Positions 1-11,421 of a stretch of 64,000 nucleotides of DNA are shown one piece after another. The notes under the pieces were generated by a model. That model did no database searches. It was not told the DNA's origin and saw only the letters and a list, made by a program, of their open reading frames with translations. Made by a program: the position numbers and the translations under genes. Position 1 is the first letter of the stretch, and each line of letters opens with the position of its first letter. The DNA is taken from NCBI RefSeq assembly GCF_000169535.1, contig NZ_AAYN02000002.1:798642-862641 (forward strand). The letters run 5' to 3'. The stretch comes from Ureaplasma urealyticum serovar 8 str. ATCC 27618 (GTDB lineage: Bacteria; Bacillota_I; Bacilli_A; Mycoplasmatales; Mycoplasmoidaceae).

Positions 1-2050
1 TTTTATTAGCAATTTCTTTAGGAATACTAATTTTCTTGTCTTTTAATGCTAAATTTTTTAATTTATACTTTCCATCTTTAGTTATTAAAGCATCAACATC
101 ATCTTTAGTTATTGATACAGTAATAGAAAAATAGTTATCTCCTAAATTGCAATATTGAATATTTCAACCATTACCATATCAAGACATGTCTCCACTTTTT
201 GTTTCTATAAATTTAAAAGATAAATTATCGTCTAATCTTTTTATTAAATTAACATCTGTTTTCTTAAAAAAATTTATCAAATTTTTGTCATTAGTTTTTA
301 TTAATAGATCTAAATAAATGGTTTCTTGGTAGTTTCTTTTCTCTCTTCCACCATTTCTTAGATTAGCTGACACTAAATAATTATTAATTTCATTTAAATT
401 GAATTCAAGATCTTTAATTTTTTGATTTAAATCTAAGTGTTTTCCATCGAGACTAATGGTTTTAATATTAAATTTCTCATTATCTTCAAGCTCAAAAACT
501 GATAAATTAATATCTAATAAAGCTTTTTTAGTTTTAGGATTAAATGTTGCATTACCAAAAACTATTTTTGATTGATCATTTTTTGAGTTCAAAGTTAAAG
601 CAATATCTGTTGATGATAAATTTGTATTAGATAACATTTCAAGACTTGAAAAATCAATTTCAAAAGTAGCTTTGTTATCTTTTAGAGTATTTAACTTAAC
701 ATTATTTATATTTACATTAAAAATATTAGGAACTTCAAGGTATGTAGAATTGTTATTTAAATATCCTTTGTATTTAGAATCTTCAATGACATACTCTTTA
801 TTATTTAGTTTAAAAGCTCTAATTTTATAAAATCCAGGAGTTAATAATTCTTTGTTGCTAAACTCAGCAGTATATAACTTATTGTTAGTTATTGTATAAT
901 TTGTTGGCTTAAAAACTTGTCTTGTTGTTAAATTAACTAATTCTAAATCAAAATCCTTATGATTTCCATTAACATATGCTAATGTATCAATACCAATTTG
1001 TAATTCAATTTTTGTACTTGTTATTTGACTAAAATGAATTTAATTATCTGATAAAACAATTAAATCTTCTTTTTGTGGTAAAGTTGGATTAGTTTTTGCA
1101 ATTAAGTTAATTTCTTTATTTCTAATTCTATCTTCTAAATTAATTTCTTGATTATTAAAAGTTAATTTAGTTAAATGATAAATTCCTTGTTTGTGTTGTG
1201 GAATTTTTGATAATAAAAAGTTTAATGAAAATTGACTTAAAAACAATTTTTCATTATTTGTTTTGATATCGTTAATATTAATCATTTCATTAGCTTCATT
1301 GCCACTAAAACTAATCTTTTCACTACTATCTTTTTTAGTGAATTCAAAATAAAATGCTTTTGAAAGTTCGTTTATATTAGCAATTTGCTCTTTATCAATT
1401 AAGAAAGTATGATCTTCAAATTTTATATTAGCTTTTAGAGTTTGATTATTAAGATCGTTATTTTCTTGTTTAGTTGTTAAATCATTTATTATTGGATTTC
1501 ATATTGGTTCTGGTTCAACGATTGGTGGTATAGGAGTAGGTTGAGGATCTAATTTAGGATTGGTTGGTTTGGGTGTAGGTTGAGGTATTGGTTGTGGCTG
1601 AGGTTGAGGATTTTGTTCTTTTAATTCTAAATCAACAAATTCCATAATTAAATCGTTTGTGTTAATAATTCTAACAGCAATAAAATCATGACTTGAATTA
1701 ACAATGATCTTTTGATTAGCTTGTGGTTGTTGAGGTAGACGAATATAAATTTTATTGTCTTTAATAATTGCTTTTGTATCAACATTAAAAGCGATTCTTT
1801 GGTTTAACTGATTAATAATACTTGATGAAAATGACACTTTTTCTAGTTTAGTTTTATCATTAGTGCTTAAATCATCAAATTGATATGCTATATAATAACC
1901 ATTATTTTTAGTCTTAAAAACATGTTTTAAAACTTCTATTTTATATTTTGTTTTATTAGAATTGCATGAAGCAAGAATGCTAGCAATAGGAACTAATGCT
2001 AATGGTAAAAGCATTAGTTTTATTAATATTTTTTTGTTCTTCAATTTCAT
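1..2050 (-). pseudogene. Surface lipoprotein A, interrupted by an in-frame TAA, runs off the window
   Basis: Starts at the ATG at 2048-2050 (a TTG two codons earlier is less likely). The N-terminus has a basic start, a hydrophobic stretch and a lipobox ILASC, so the mature protein should be a Cys-lipidated surface protein, followed by a Pro/Gln/Lys-rich linker near residues 155-185. Two TGA codons (1499, 179) read as Trp. At 1040-1042 there is a TAA (codon 337), exactly where the neighbouring paralog at 2240-3511 has TCA in an otherwise matching stretch (D-N-S-I-H-F). After the TAA the same frame stays open for about 345 codons to the window edge and still resembles the paralog. This looks like a recent single-base nonsense change, leaving either a 336-aa secreted stub or a switched-off copy. 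The repeats resemble DUF1410-like modules of Ureaplasma lipoproteins (inference). Confidence 0.75.
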
Positions 2051-2056
2051 AAACAA

Positions 2057-2140
2057 ATTATATGTTTACACAAATTACAAATAATAAAAAACAGGGGCGT
2101 TTTTTTTTTTTTTTTTGATGGAGTGTGAGTTTTGGAACAA
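2057..2140 (-). promoter_or_regulatory. Poly-A promoter region of lipoprotein A
   Basis: On the coding (minus) strand a TATAAT (2057-2062) ends 6 nt before the ATG, which predicts a leaderless or nearly leaderless mRNA with no Shine-Dalgarno sequence. A run of 17 A (T at 2100-2116 on plus) lies about 38 nt further upstream, preceded by the motif TTGTTCCAAAACTCACACT (rc of about 2122-2140). The same arrangement precedes the next two lipoproteins. Homopolymer tracts next to mollicute lipoprotein promoters are known to drive on/off switching by slippage; that role here is inferred. Confidence 0.6.
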
Positions 2141-2239
2141 ATTGGAAATAATCAATAAGGATTTTATTATTTAAACATTTAATATAATGAAATAAGAGTC
2201 AAACATATTTTTATTCATAATAAAAAAAATGCCTCATAA

Positions 2240-3511
2240 TTAAGAGATTAAGTTATTAGCAGTTTTATTTAAAGTAAACTCAAGATTTTTAATTTTTTCA
2301 CTTAAATTTAATTGTTCTCCATTAATAGTAATAGAATTAATATTAAATTTTTCATTATTTTCAAGGTCAAAAAATGATGGATTAATTTTAACTGAAGCTT
2401 TTTTAGTTTTTGGATCAAATGTTGTTGATCCAAAAATTCTTTTTGATGGTCTTGATTTTGAAATTAAATTTAAAGTAATTTCTGTTGACGATGAATCTTC
2501 ATTTTTATTATATAATACTTCAATGCTTGAAAAATTAATTTCAAAAGTAGTCTTATAATCTTCTAAACTTTTTAAAACAACATTATCTACTTTTGCATCA
2601 AAAATGCTAGGAACTTCAAGAGATGTAGAACTATCGTTTAAAAGTCTTTTATACTTAGAATAATCAATTTCATAATTTTTATTATTTAATTTAAAGCTTT
2701 TAATTCAATAAGACCCTGGAGTTAATAATTGTTCGTCACTAAAAGTTGCAGTATATGAATTACCATTTAATTTATAATTTTTTGGTTTAAAAACTTCTTG
2801 TGTTGTTAAATTAATTAATTCTAGTTCAAAATTTTTATTGTTTTCATCAGCATAGGATAATTTGTTAATACCAATTTTTAATTCAATTTCTGTACTTGTC
2901 ATTTGACTAAAATGAATTGAATTATCTGTAAAAGTAATTGCATCTTCTTTTTTTGGTAAATTTGGTTTTGAAGGTTGAATTTTTTGTTCGTTGCCACCAT
3001 TTCCACTATTTTCTTGGTCTTCAATTAATAATTTATTATTTTTAACTATATCATTTAAACTAATTTCATTACCATTTAAAGTTAGTTTAGAAATACTATA
3101 TTCTCCTTTTGCTAAATTATTTAATTTACTAGTTAATGTTTTAGATGCTTCATCATAATTTAAATCATTTACTTTGATTGGATTAGTATTATCTTTTTTA
3201 GTAATCTCTAAACTAAATAATTTTTTGCCAACATCTGCTAATTCTAATTTACTAAAAATTAATGAAACTACTGCTTCGTTTGGTTTCTTTTTGTCTTTTG
3301 TAAATGAAACCCTATCTAAAACTACTTCGTCTTTTTTAGGATTTGGTGTAAATTTAGGTTGAGATGGTTCTAAAGGTTGTTTAGGAATAGGTTGTTGAGT
3401 TTGTTTTTTTGTTTTATTAGAATTGCATGAAGCAATAATACTAATAATAGGAACTAATGTTAATGGTAAAAACATTAGCTTTAATAATATTTTTTTGTTA
3501 TTTAATTTCAT
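2240..3511 (-). CDS. Surface lipoprotein B (repeat-containing)
   Basis: A 423-aa ORF from the ATG at 3509-3511 to TAA 2240-2242, reading one TGA as Trp (2705). Signal: basic MKLNNKK, hydrophobic core, lipobox IIASC (Cys about 28), then a Q/P/K-rich linker. The body holds tandem modules, each a beta-rich segment ending in a phrase such as SKLTLNGNEI or NSITINGEQL followed by a short K/E-N-L stretch; the same phrases occur in lipoprotein A. The module style resembles DUF1410-type repeats of Ureaplasma lipoproteins (inference from memory). The first 50 or so residues and the upstream region are almost identical to lipoprotein C, whose body is unrelated. Likely an exported, lipid-anchored surface antigen; no enzymatic motif is visible. 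Confidence 0.85.
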
Positions 3512-3517
3512 GAACAA

Positions 3518-3602
3518 ATTATATATTTTGACATATTGTGATTAATAAAAAATATTCTTGTTTTTTTTTTTTTTTTTGATTAAAGTGCGAGTTTTGGAAC
3601 AA
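3518..3602 (-). promoter_or_regulatory. Poly-A promoter region of lipoprotein B
   Basis: TATAAT (3518-3523) lies 6 nt before the ATG; no ribosome binding site. A 17-nt A run (T at 3561-3577 on plus) and the motif TTGTTCCAAAACTCGCACT lie upstream. The stretch between poly-A and ATG is nearly identical to that of lipoprotein C, indicating a shared promoter cassette. Confidence 0.6.
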
Positions 3603-3705
3603 ATTTTTAATGATTAATAAACGATTTTTATAAATTTTAAATAAAAAATGCCTCTTTGTTAAAGCATTTAAATATTTTATTTATTTTTCATCTAAATATT
3701 CATAA

Positions 3706-4926
3706 TTAAGGTTGTTGTTGGAATGCAATAGAAACATCATATCAAAGCTTATGTGTTGCACTAACAATTTTATTCATCATATTTTTAAATGATTTTGGAT
3801 CTTTATTTTGTTCATCAAAAAAGTTAACAATGTCATAAAATATAGCTGATTTTATTTCTTTAGGAAAATAAGGAATAATTTGTTGAGATCGAAGTGTAAA
3901 TTCTTCTCTTTGTTTTTCACTAACTAAATTTTTAAATGTTTTTACTAATGGATCTATAGCTTTTCATTTATAGTATTTTAAACATGCATCTTCAAAGAAA
4001 TTAATAAATGTAAGTGTTTTGGTTTGTAAATCTTTTCATTTTAAAATTAAAAAATCTAAATATTCTGCAAAGCTTTGTTTCGTTTTATCTCAATTACTTC
4101 ATTTAGAAAAATTTATTGTTCATTCATCAAACTGTTTTGCAAATTCACTAAATTTATTATCTGGAAATTTTTCAAAAGCTTTATTAATAAAATTATTTTT
4201 TAATATACTATCTTTAAATTTAAAAATAATTGATTTTTGATCTTTTGTATCAAAAATACTATTTAATGCTAAAGCAATTTTATTAGCTATTTTTGTAAAT
4301 TTATTAATTAATTCATTAATTTTACTAATGTTTTTTTCTAGATCATTTTGTGAAACATTTGATAGTTTATTTACTTTTTTAGTTTCATCAAGATATGCAG
4401 TAATTTCTTTTTTAAATTCAATTAAATGTAGTGAATCATTTAAAAAAACTAACTTAGAAGTTAATGTAATATTAGTTTGTAATTGATCAAAAGATTTGTT
4501 TTGATCAAAAATTAGGATATTTGTTTTTGCTTCATTTAAAGCTTTTAATAGATTTTGATTTGTTTCTAAAATAATTGATTTACTTGTTTTTTCATTGATT
4601 AATTTTGCTTTATTAATTTGTTGACTTAAAGATTTAGCTATTTCTTCATAGTCTTGATTAGTTTTAATTTCATCTAAAAACTTTTGTGATTGTTCAATTG
4701 TTGATTGCAATTCTTTTAGTGAACGATCATCTTTAGTAATTTCATTTTTTGGAGGTTTTGGTGTAAGTTTGGGTTGAGATGGTTCTAAAGGTTGTTTAGG
4801 AATAGGTTGTTGAGTTTGTTTTTTTGTTTTATTAGAATTGCATGAAGCAATAATACTAATAATAGGAACTAATGTTAATGGTAAAAACATTAGCTTTAAT
4901 AATATTTTTTTGTTATTTAATTTCAT
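3706..4926 (-). CDS. Surface lipoprotein C, helical body
   Basis: A 406-aa ORF from ATG 4924-4926 to TAA 3706-3708 with several TGA(Trp) codons. The first ~50 residues (signal, lipobox IIASC, Pro-rich linker) match lipoprotein B nearly residue for residue; the rest is different: Lys/Glu/Asn-rich, predicted mostly helical, with long heptad-like stretches around residues 65-190, and a C-terminal domain ending in W-Y-D-V-S-I-A-F-Q-Q-Q-P. The 3' end looks frameshifted: the decayed copy at 5055-5186 has the same nucleotides continuing in frame as L-D-N-N-E-Y-L-D-G-K-Y, whereas here the stop comes right after QQQP. Surface-exposed lipoprotein of unknown function. Confidence 0.85.
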
Positions 4927-4932
4927 GAACAA

Positions 4933-5013
4933 ATTATATATTTTGACATATTGTGATTAATAAAAACCGTTCTTTTTTTTTTTTTTTGATTTGAAGTGCG
5001 AATTTTGGAACAA
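4933..5013 (-). promoter_or_regulatory. Poly-A promoter region of lipoprotein C
   Basis: TATAAT at 4933-4938, 6 nt before the ATG; 15-nt A run (T at 4973-4987 on plus), two shorter than the tracts of lipoproteins A and B; upstream motif TTGTTCCAAAATTCGCACT. The difference in tract length between otherwise near-identical promoters fits slippage. Confidence 0.6.
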
Positions 5014-5054
5014 ATTTAAAATAAAAATAGCTCCTGATTGAGGTATTTAATTGT

Positions 5055-5186
5055 TTAATAGTATTTATATTTTCCATCTAAATATTCATTATTATCTAGT
5101 TGTTGTTGGAATGTAATAGAAACGTCATATCATACTCTATGTGTTACACTAACAATTGTAATTAAGGATTTTAAAAACACTTGATT
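5055..5186 (-). pseudogene. Remnant 3' end of a lipoprotein C paralog
   Basis: On the minus strand a short open frame without start codon translates to a run ending V-S-V-T-H-R-V-W-Y-D-V-S-I-T-F-Q-Q-Q-L-D and a TAA at 5055-5057. It aligns closely with the C-terminus of lipoprotein C (V-S-A-T-H-K-L-W-Y-D-V-S-I-A-F-Q-Q-Q). An in-frame TAA just upstream (about 5187) and the absence of a 5' part show it is a leftover. It fills most of the gene-free stretch 5014-5299, in which I see nothing else. Confidence 0.6.
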
Positions 5187-5299
5187 TAATAATTATAACC
5201 AATATTTAAATATTCGCATTATAACTTAAAACTAAAAATACTAAGGCTTAATTTAATTAGAAATCTCCTTAGTATTTTATTTAAATTGTATTTAATTAA

Positions 5300-8200
5300 T
5301 TAAAAATTATTTTGTTGTCATAGTACATAATCAATTTTATTACTATTGTTATTTGATGATAATGAATCATTAATTCGTGACACAATTTTATGTTTGTCAA
5401 TATATCATTCATACTCTTTAATTCGATAAGTTGAATAGCCACGATCTTCTAAAAAATATTGACGATCAATATCTTCAAACATAATTTGAACACTACGATT
5501 TTCTTTTCATGTTTCTAATAAAATAGTTTTTACAATTTCTTTAGTTTCTTTTTTAATAATTACTAAATCAATTTTTTTAGTTCCAATATTTCAATTTGGG
5601 AAAATTTGGTATTTATTTGATAATTTCTTTGTTAGTTCACTATAAATTTCTTTCACTAAATCATTATCAAATTCTAAATAAGTTTGTTGTTCTAAACTTT
5701 CAAGTGTATCGCTAATACTTAATTCACCATTAATTCGATCAATGTATTCAATGAAACGTTTAAATGTTAAAGCATTTTGGTTATTAAGATTTGAAACTTG
5801 AATTTGGTGGCCATAAAGTGATTTAATAACAATCATTTTCTTACGAGCACGAGTAATCGCTACGTTTAAACGATTCATTCCACCTTTAGCATTAAGTGGA
5901 CCAAAGTTATTACGTAAATTACCCTCTGGATTTGGACCATAAGCAATTGATAAAATAACTAAATCACCTTCATTACCCTGAACATTTTCAAGGTTAGTAA
6001 TCACAATTTCATTATTTTCAATCTTATCGCATAACCCTTTTTCAAACATACTCATTCGTTCAAAAAGTAAGTTCTCTACTAAACTAGCTTGAACAGCATT
6101 AAATGTGACAATTAAAATCTTTTCATATTTTTTTCAATTATCGATTAAAATTGCGATTGTTTGTTCTGCTTCTAATGGATTACCTTTTTCTCAAACTCCA
6201 TTAACATTAATAACATCAATTCCTTTTTCAAAAGCACCCTGACGTGTTGCTACTTCTAAATTATTATTGTAAATATACTTGTTTGAGAATTCAATTAATT
6301 CTTTTGAATCAGAACGATAGTGGTTTTTTAAATGATATTCATTTCATCATGAAGTTTTAGCACGTTCTAATAATGAATCTACTTTATCAAAATCATCAAT
6401 TTCAAAATCGCTATCTACTAATTTATTAATAAAGAATGAAGTAGGTTTTAATTGTTTATCATCCCCTGAAACAACTTTAATTTTGCAACGATATACAATT
6501 GGATATGATCGTTCAATTGTCATTTGGGATGCTTCATCAAAGATTCCATAATCAAATTCATTTTCAACTAATGGAATTAAAGAAGCAACATTATCTGGTC
6601 GTGCAACTCAAATTGGGAATAAACGTTTTAAAGCGTTGTAATATTTTGATAAATAACGTGAAATTGAAGGTCATGATCGTGATGAAGCAATTCGTAAAGC
6701 ATTTGTAATTTCATCTTTTTCTTGTTGAGGTAATTTTGTTAAATAATTTCGTAAATTATTAATGTATTTTTTGAAAACAATTTCACCAACAATTCTTGCT
6801 GAACGTGATGATTCGCGTCTTAGTTGAACAATAATGTCTTGTAATAAACGTCCTTTAGTTTCAGAAAACATTGGGATAATGTGTGTAATTTCATCTCATA
6901 ACACAACAACTTTTAATTTCTTAAATTGTTCGTGTGTAATTAATGTTGAAACATGTTTCATAATCTTGCCCACTTTTTCAAGATCAAACAACATTAATGG
7001 TTCTAAATATAAGGTTTTAATATATGGTAATGATAATCATGATCATTCACGAATAATATCTTGCATTATTGGTGTGTAAATTTCAGCAAGTGTGTGTAGT
7101 TTTGATAAGAAATCAACATCTTGGTTAATAAACTCACGATATGAAGCAATTTGATCCATTTTTGGCTTAGCTAAGTATTCAACATTATTTAAGAAATCAA
7201 CAAATAGTTCAATAACTTCTTGACTATCACGATTACGTGTTTTAATTTCTTTTAAACTTAATGTTGACTCATCACTTGGATCTGAATTATTAATAATTGT
7301 TCCATTAGTAATGAATTCAGCAAAAATAATTTGTTTATTTTCTTCACTAGCATTGTTGTAAACTGATAAAAATGCTGAAATACGATCTTTATTTTTAACT
7401 AAAAAATCATATCATTCGTTTTTAACTAATAATTTCTTGTGTTTTGTAAAGAAATTATCACATATATCAATGATTTCGTTTAGTTGTTGTGTTGTTTTTG
7501 ATTGTAAACTAAAATCTTTATCAATTACATCTTTACGGAATTTTAAATAATCACCAATTTTATCAATAAAAATACGTTTATCACGAATTGATTTATTTAT
7601 AAAAACACTATTTGATTCAAGATTGTGTTCAGCTAAGAAATTGTAATAATTATCAATGTCTTTAGTAATTCGATTTGAATGCATTAAAAACTTGGTTACT
7701 AATTCACCGTTTGTTTGAATCTTATTAGTAATCATTTTTAAATGCTTTAAAATTTCTGTTGAACTATAAGTATCTGTTAGCTTGTATTTTTTAATAAATG
7801 AAGTAAATCTTAAATAAGCGCTAAATAAATCTTCTATTTTTAATAAATTATATTCGTTAAAAATAGCACTAATTTCTTCAAATAATGTTGAACGTTTTTC
7901 GCTTTCATCATTAAATTGTTGTGGCGTTAATCATTCTTTAACAATTTGTTCACCTAATTCATTTTTAGTTGCTATATAATCTGCATAATCCATTTTATAA
8001 ATGCCATCATTATAGTCTTCAATGCTTCAGTGTTTTTTAACTAAATGTAATAATTCAGCATTTCAATCTTCATAATTTTTAAAGAACATTGATTCTTCTG
8101 GAGTAAATTTAATTGGTTCAATTTCTTTAATTTTTGTTGAACGTGATTGTTCACGATATCATTGTGTTCCCAATAAATCATTTAAATTAGAAATTTTTTC

Positions 8201-9403
8201 AAAAAAAGTTTCCTTATTTGTTAAGTCATAAACATATAAAGCAAATTGTGAAAGTGAACCTATTCTTTCTGTTAATACATCTAAAGCTGCTCGTTTTTCT
8301 GATACTAGTAAACTACTTTTACCTTTTAGTAAAACATTAAAAATAATATTAGCAATTACTTCAGATTTACCTGTTCCAGGCGGACCATAAATTAAAGTGT
8401 TTTGTGAAAGTGATGATGCAACTGCATATTTTTGAAAAATATTTAAAGGTCGACCAATTTCAACTACTGCTTGTTCTTTAATTACTTTTTCTTCATAATA
8501 TTCAACTGGTTTATTTAAACCTTCATTTTCTGATTCGAATGGATCAACATCCATTTCAATAATTTTATGTAGATCAGCTTTTAGTGCTCCACCATCTGGT
8601 TCAAATAATCCCAACATTGCTGATGGTTCAACTTCAAAAGTTGTATAACGATCTAAAATTTGGGCTTCGTTTTCGTTCATAAAAGGAACAAATTCGTTTT
8701 CATTTACACTAATTTTTTGTCCAGTCATATCTTCAATCATTTTAATTGTTGAAGATAGTTCATAATTTGTTAATAATTCAGTTGTTTCAACTTTGAAATC
8801 TTGATAACCTTTTTTTAAGAAAATTTGAATTTTTTCATTAACAATTGGTTCATCTTGCATTTTAGCAATAAAGATTTTGTCAGCTTCTTCACGAATTTCA
8901 ACTTTAAATAAAGTTAATGGTGATTTAAAAGCATCATTTGGTAATAACTTTCCTTTTAAGAAATTAAAAGCAAAGTAAAGAGGTCAAACAGTTGTATCTT
9001 CAAAATAATTTTTAGCTAATCGATTAATTGAAATGAATTTTTTTCTAAATGCTAATAATTGTTCAATCGCTAATGGAATAACTTTTTTCTTATTTGCATG
9101 AAAATCACGTTGTAATAAATTAATTTTATTATCTGGTAAACTTACATTGTAATTTACTAAAATTTCTAAAAATTCACCAATATTTAAAGAATTTTTTAAA
9201 CTTTCTTCAAATAAATTTAAATTTTTACCAACATTTAATTCGATGTAACTAATTTCACCATTAACAAAACTAATTAAATCTTCTTTTTTAATATATTTAA
9301 ATAAATCAATATTTCTTGATGATGAAAGTCTTGTCAAAATAATTGAATCATGTGGATTTAAATTAACAAGATTCATTAATTTTTGCTTAATCGCTTTTTT
9401 CAT
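5300..9403 (-). CDS. Large superfamily 1 helicase with C-terminal nuclease-like domain
   Basis: A 1367-aa protein, continuous when TGA is Trp; ATG at 9403 preceded by GAGGGAT. Walker A GPPGTGKS lies near residue 339, Walker B/motif II as FDEASQM near 955, GDDKQL (motif III) some 25 residues later, and motifs V/VI as QGNEGD and RLNVAITRARKK near 1150-1185. The ~600 residues between motifs I and II form a long helical insertion. The last ~100 residues (I-D-L-V-I-I, L-L-E-T-W, Y-F-L-E-D-R-G-Y) look like the restriction-endonuclease-fold tail seen on large SF1 (AAA_11/AAA_12, DUF4011-type) helicases. Expected to be an ATP-dependent nucleic-acid translocase; such proteins occur in many mollicutes and are sometimes assigned to defence, but no partner genes are adjacent, so the role is open. 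Confidence 0.85.
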
Positions 9404-9544
9404 ACTTATAAATCCCTCGTTTTTTGTAATAAGATTATTTTAACTAAAAATAACTAAGTTTTAATATCAAATTATCAATCTTATTTTTGTAAGTTCAATC
9501 AAAAATTATAGCTTGCATTTTAAAAAATAACTAGCTCTTAAAGT

Positions 9545-9552
9545 TGTATAAT
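9545..9552 (+). promoter_or_regulatory. Extended -10 promoter for the 9600 gene
   Basis: TGTATAAT lies about 47 nt before the ATG at 9600, in the spacer between this gene and the divergent helicase. No convincing -35 box is visible, as is common in mollicutes. Confidence 0.45.
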
Positions 9553-9599
9553 TAAATAACGTGTAATTAACATAAATTGAGTAGGTAAATCAACTTTAT

Positions 9600-11336
9600 A
9601 TGCGAAATAATTTATCTGATTTAGAAATCGAAAAATTAACCAAAACCTTGGTGTCAAAAAATAAAAGAGTTGTTGCTTTATATGGTGTTCCAGAAAACGC
9701 TTCTTATAAACTAATGAATGATTTAATTAGTTTAATGGATGTTGAAATTCCTAATTGATCATCAATTTCAAGCGCAACAGAAGATCAATGTATTAATGAT
9801 ATTAAAAATTTCTTACTATCAAATGCTAGTTTAGAAAATTTTAAAAATTTGCCTTCAAATAGTCCTTTAATTAATTGATGAAAAAAACGTCGTTTGAATA
9901 CTGTTGTTAAAAAAATTGAAGAAATTAACTCAGCATTTGCTGATCGTGAAATTACATCACGTTCAAAAATTTTTTTAATGCCTGTTTTAACTGCTTTTAG
10001 TACATTGGGTACAACATTGGCTGTGCCTTTGATCTCAGTTACTTTCTTACGTGGTGATGCTATTATTAATTTATGAGGTAAAAGTGGATATATTGCTTTT
10101 TTAAGTTTATTATTCTCTTTGGTAATTGCTGTTATTATTTCTGCTTTTGTGGCCTTATTTAGTAGTTTAAAAAATAACAAACGAAATTATATTGTTTCAA
10201 ACATGACTGAAGGTTTTAAACGAATCTATGATAAATACTTTATAGATGGGAATTCAGAAGAGCGAATTAATGCTAAAGTTACCTTTTATTCACGATTTTT
10301 AGAGCGTTCCAAACTAGTTGTTCAAAACAATTATTCCTTCTTCTATGATGTTGTTGATATTAATAGTGAACAATATCCAAAAATGCTAAAGTATTTTAAG
10401 ACTTTAAATCAATTAAATAACACTGTGATTTTTGACGCAAGTGGTTTTAAATATTTAGATGAACGAAAGATTTTTAGAAACATTATTGATCCAGAAAAAA
10501 CTAATGTTGTTCGTTTAGATCGTTATAAAACAAAAACTAGTGGTCGTCGTTTGATGAACTTTATTTTCTATCAATTATCAATTATTGCTAATGTAAATAC
10601 AAGAAAGCTATTACAAAAATTTCCTTTCTTTGTTAATTCCTTATATCGTTTCTTAGACTATAGTGAAAAAAATACTGAATTATTAACACTTTTATTAGAT
10701 CTTAAAAAACATGCTTCAAAAACACAAGTTCCATTAGATGATGAATCACAATTATTCTTTGTAGACTTCTTTACATTCGTGGTCTTTAAAGCCTTAGATG
10801 AATCAGGATTTGAAACACTAATCAATGATTTAACAGTGTATGGACGTCCTTCTGAAATTACAAAGAAAAACATTACTTATAATTCATTAAAATTAGATTA
10901 CATTATTAATCGAAATGCTCGTAATTTTGGCCAACAAGCACTATTATTTAACTTATTAGATTATTTTGATGAAACAGGAAATAAAAATATTTTTAATGAA
11001 TTAGGAAATAGTAATAAAAATATGATTTTCTCTAAGAATCATCAATTAAGTTTAGCTAATGAAGCTTTAAGTAAAAAAGGTTTTACAAAACGTGAAATTG
11101 ATTTAAATGCTCATTGATGTGATGCTTTATATTCAAACCTTCATGATGATGAAGATATGTTCGTTAAAGTTATTGAAATCAAAGAAAATATTGATGTTTT
11201 AAGTGCTTTAGATGAAGTGTTTGTACGTGCTCAAAATGAGAATGTTAAAAACTTATTAATTTATGTTTTTAATGTAAAAATGCTATATTGTCTAATCGAT
11301 AACGAATACGAATTAGTTAATGAATCAATTATTTAA
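9600..11336 (+). CDS. Two-helix membrane protein of unknown function
   Basis: A 578-aa ORF (ATG 9600, TAA 11334-11336), TGA read as Trp. About 120 residues of N-terminal domain, two hydrophobic segments near residues 123-150 and 163-188, then a ~390-residue soluble C-terminal part rich in F, Y, K and N with no family motif I recognise. The two helices predict a hairpin with both large parts on the same, probably cytoplasmic, side. The gene stands alone, followed by a terminator, and precedes the channel gene in the same direction. The start is the only ATG before the conserved-looking frame; the ribosome site is weak. Function unknown. Confidence 0.8.
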
Positions 11337-11358
11337 TATATAATATACAAAGCTTTTT

Positions 11359-11392
11359 AAACCAAAGATCAAACCTTTGGTTTATTTATTTT
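11359..11392 (+). terminator. Intrinsic terminator after the 9600 gene
   Basis: Perfect 9-bp stem AAACCAAAG / CTTTGGTTT with a 7-nt loop followed by a T-rich tail. Confidence 0.75.
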
Positions 11393-11421
11393 ATTTAAAA
11401 TACTAGGAGTTAAATAAAACA

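Noticed and set aside
4019-4240. Plus-strand ORF at 4019-4240 and 3174-3362
   Set aside because: Antisense shadows of lipoproteins C and B, no ribosome site.
5300-9403. Restriction-modification or other multi-gene defence island around the SF1 helicase
   Set aside because: No methylase, specificity subunit or nuclease partner in the flanks; neighbours are lipoproteins and a membrane protein.
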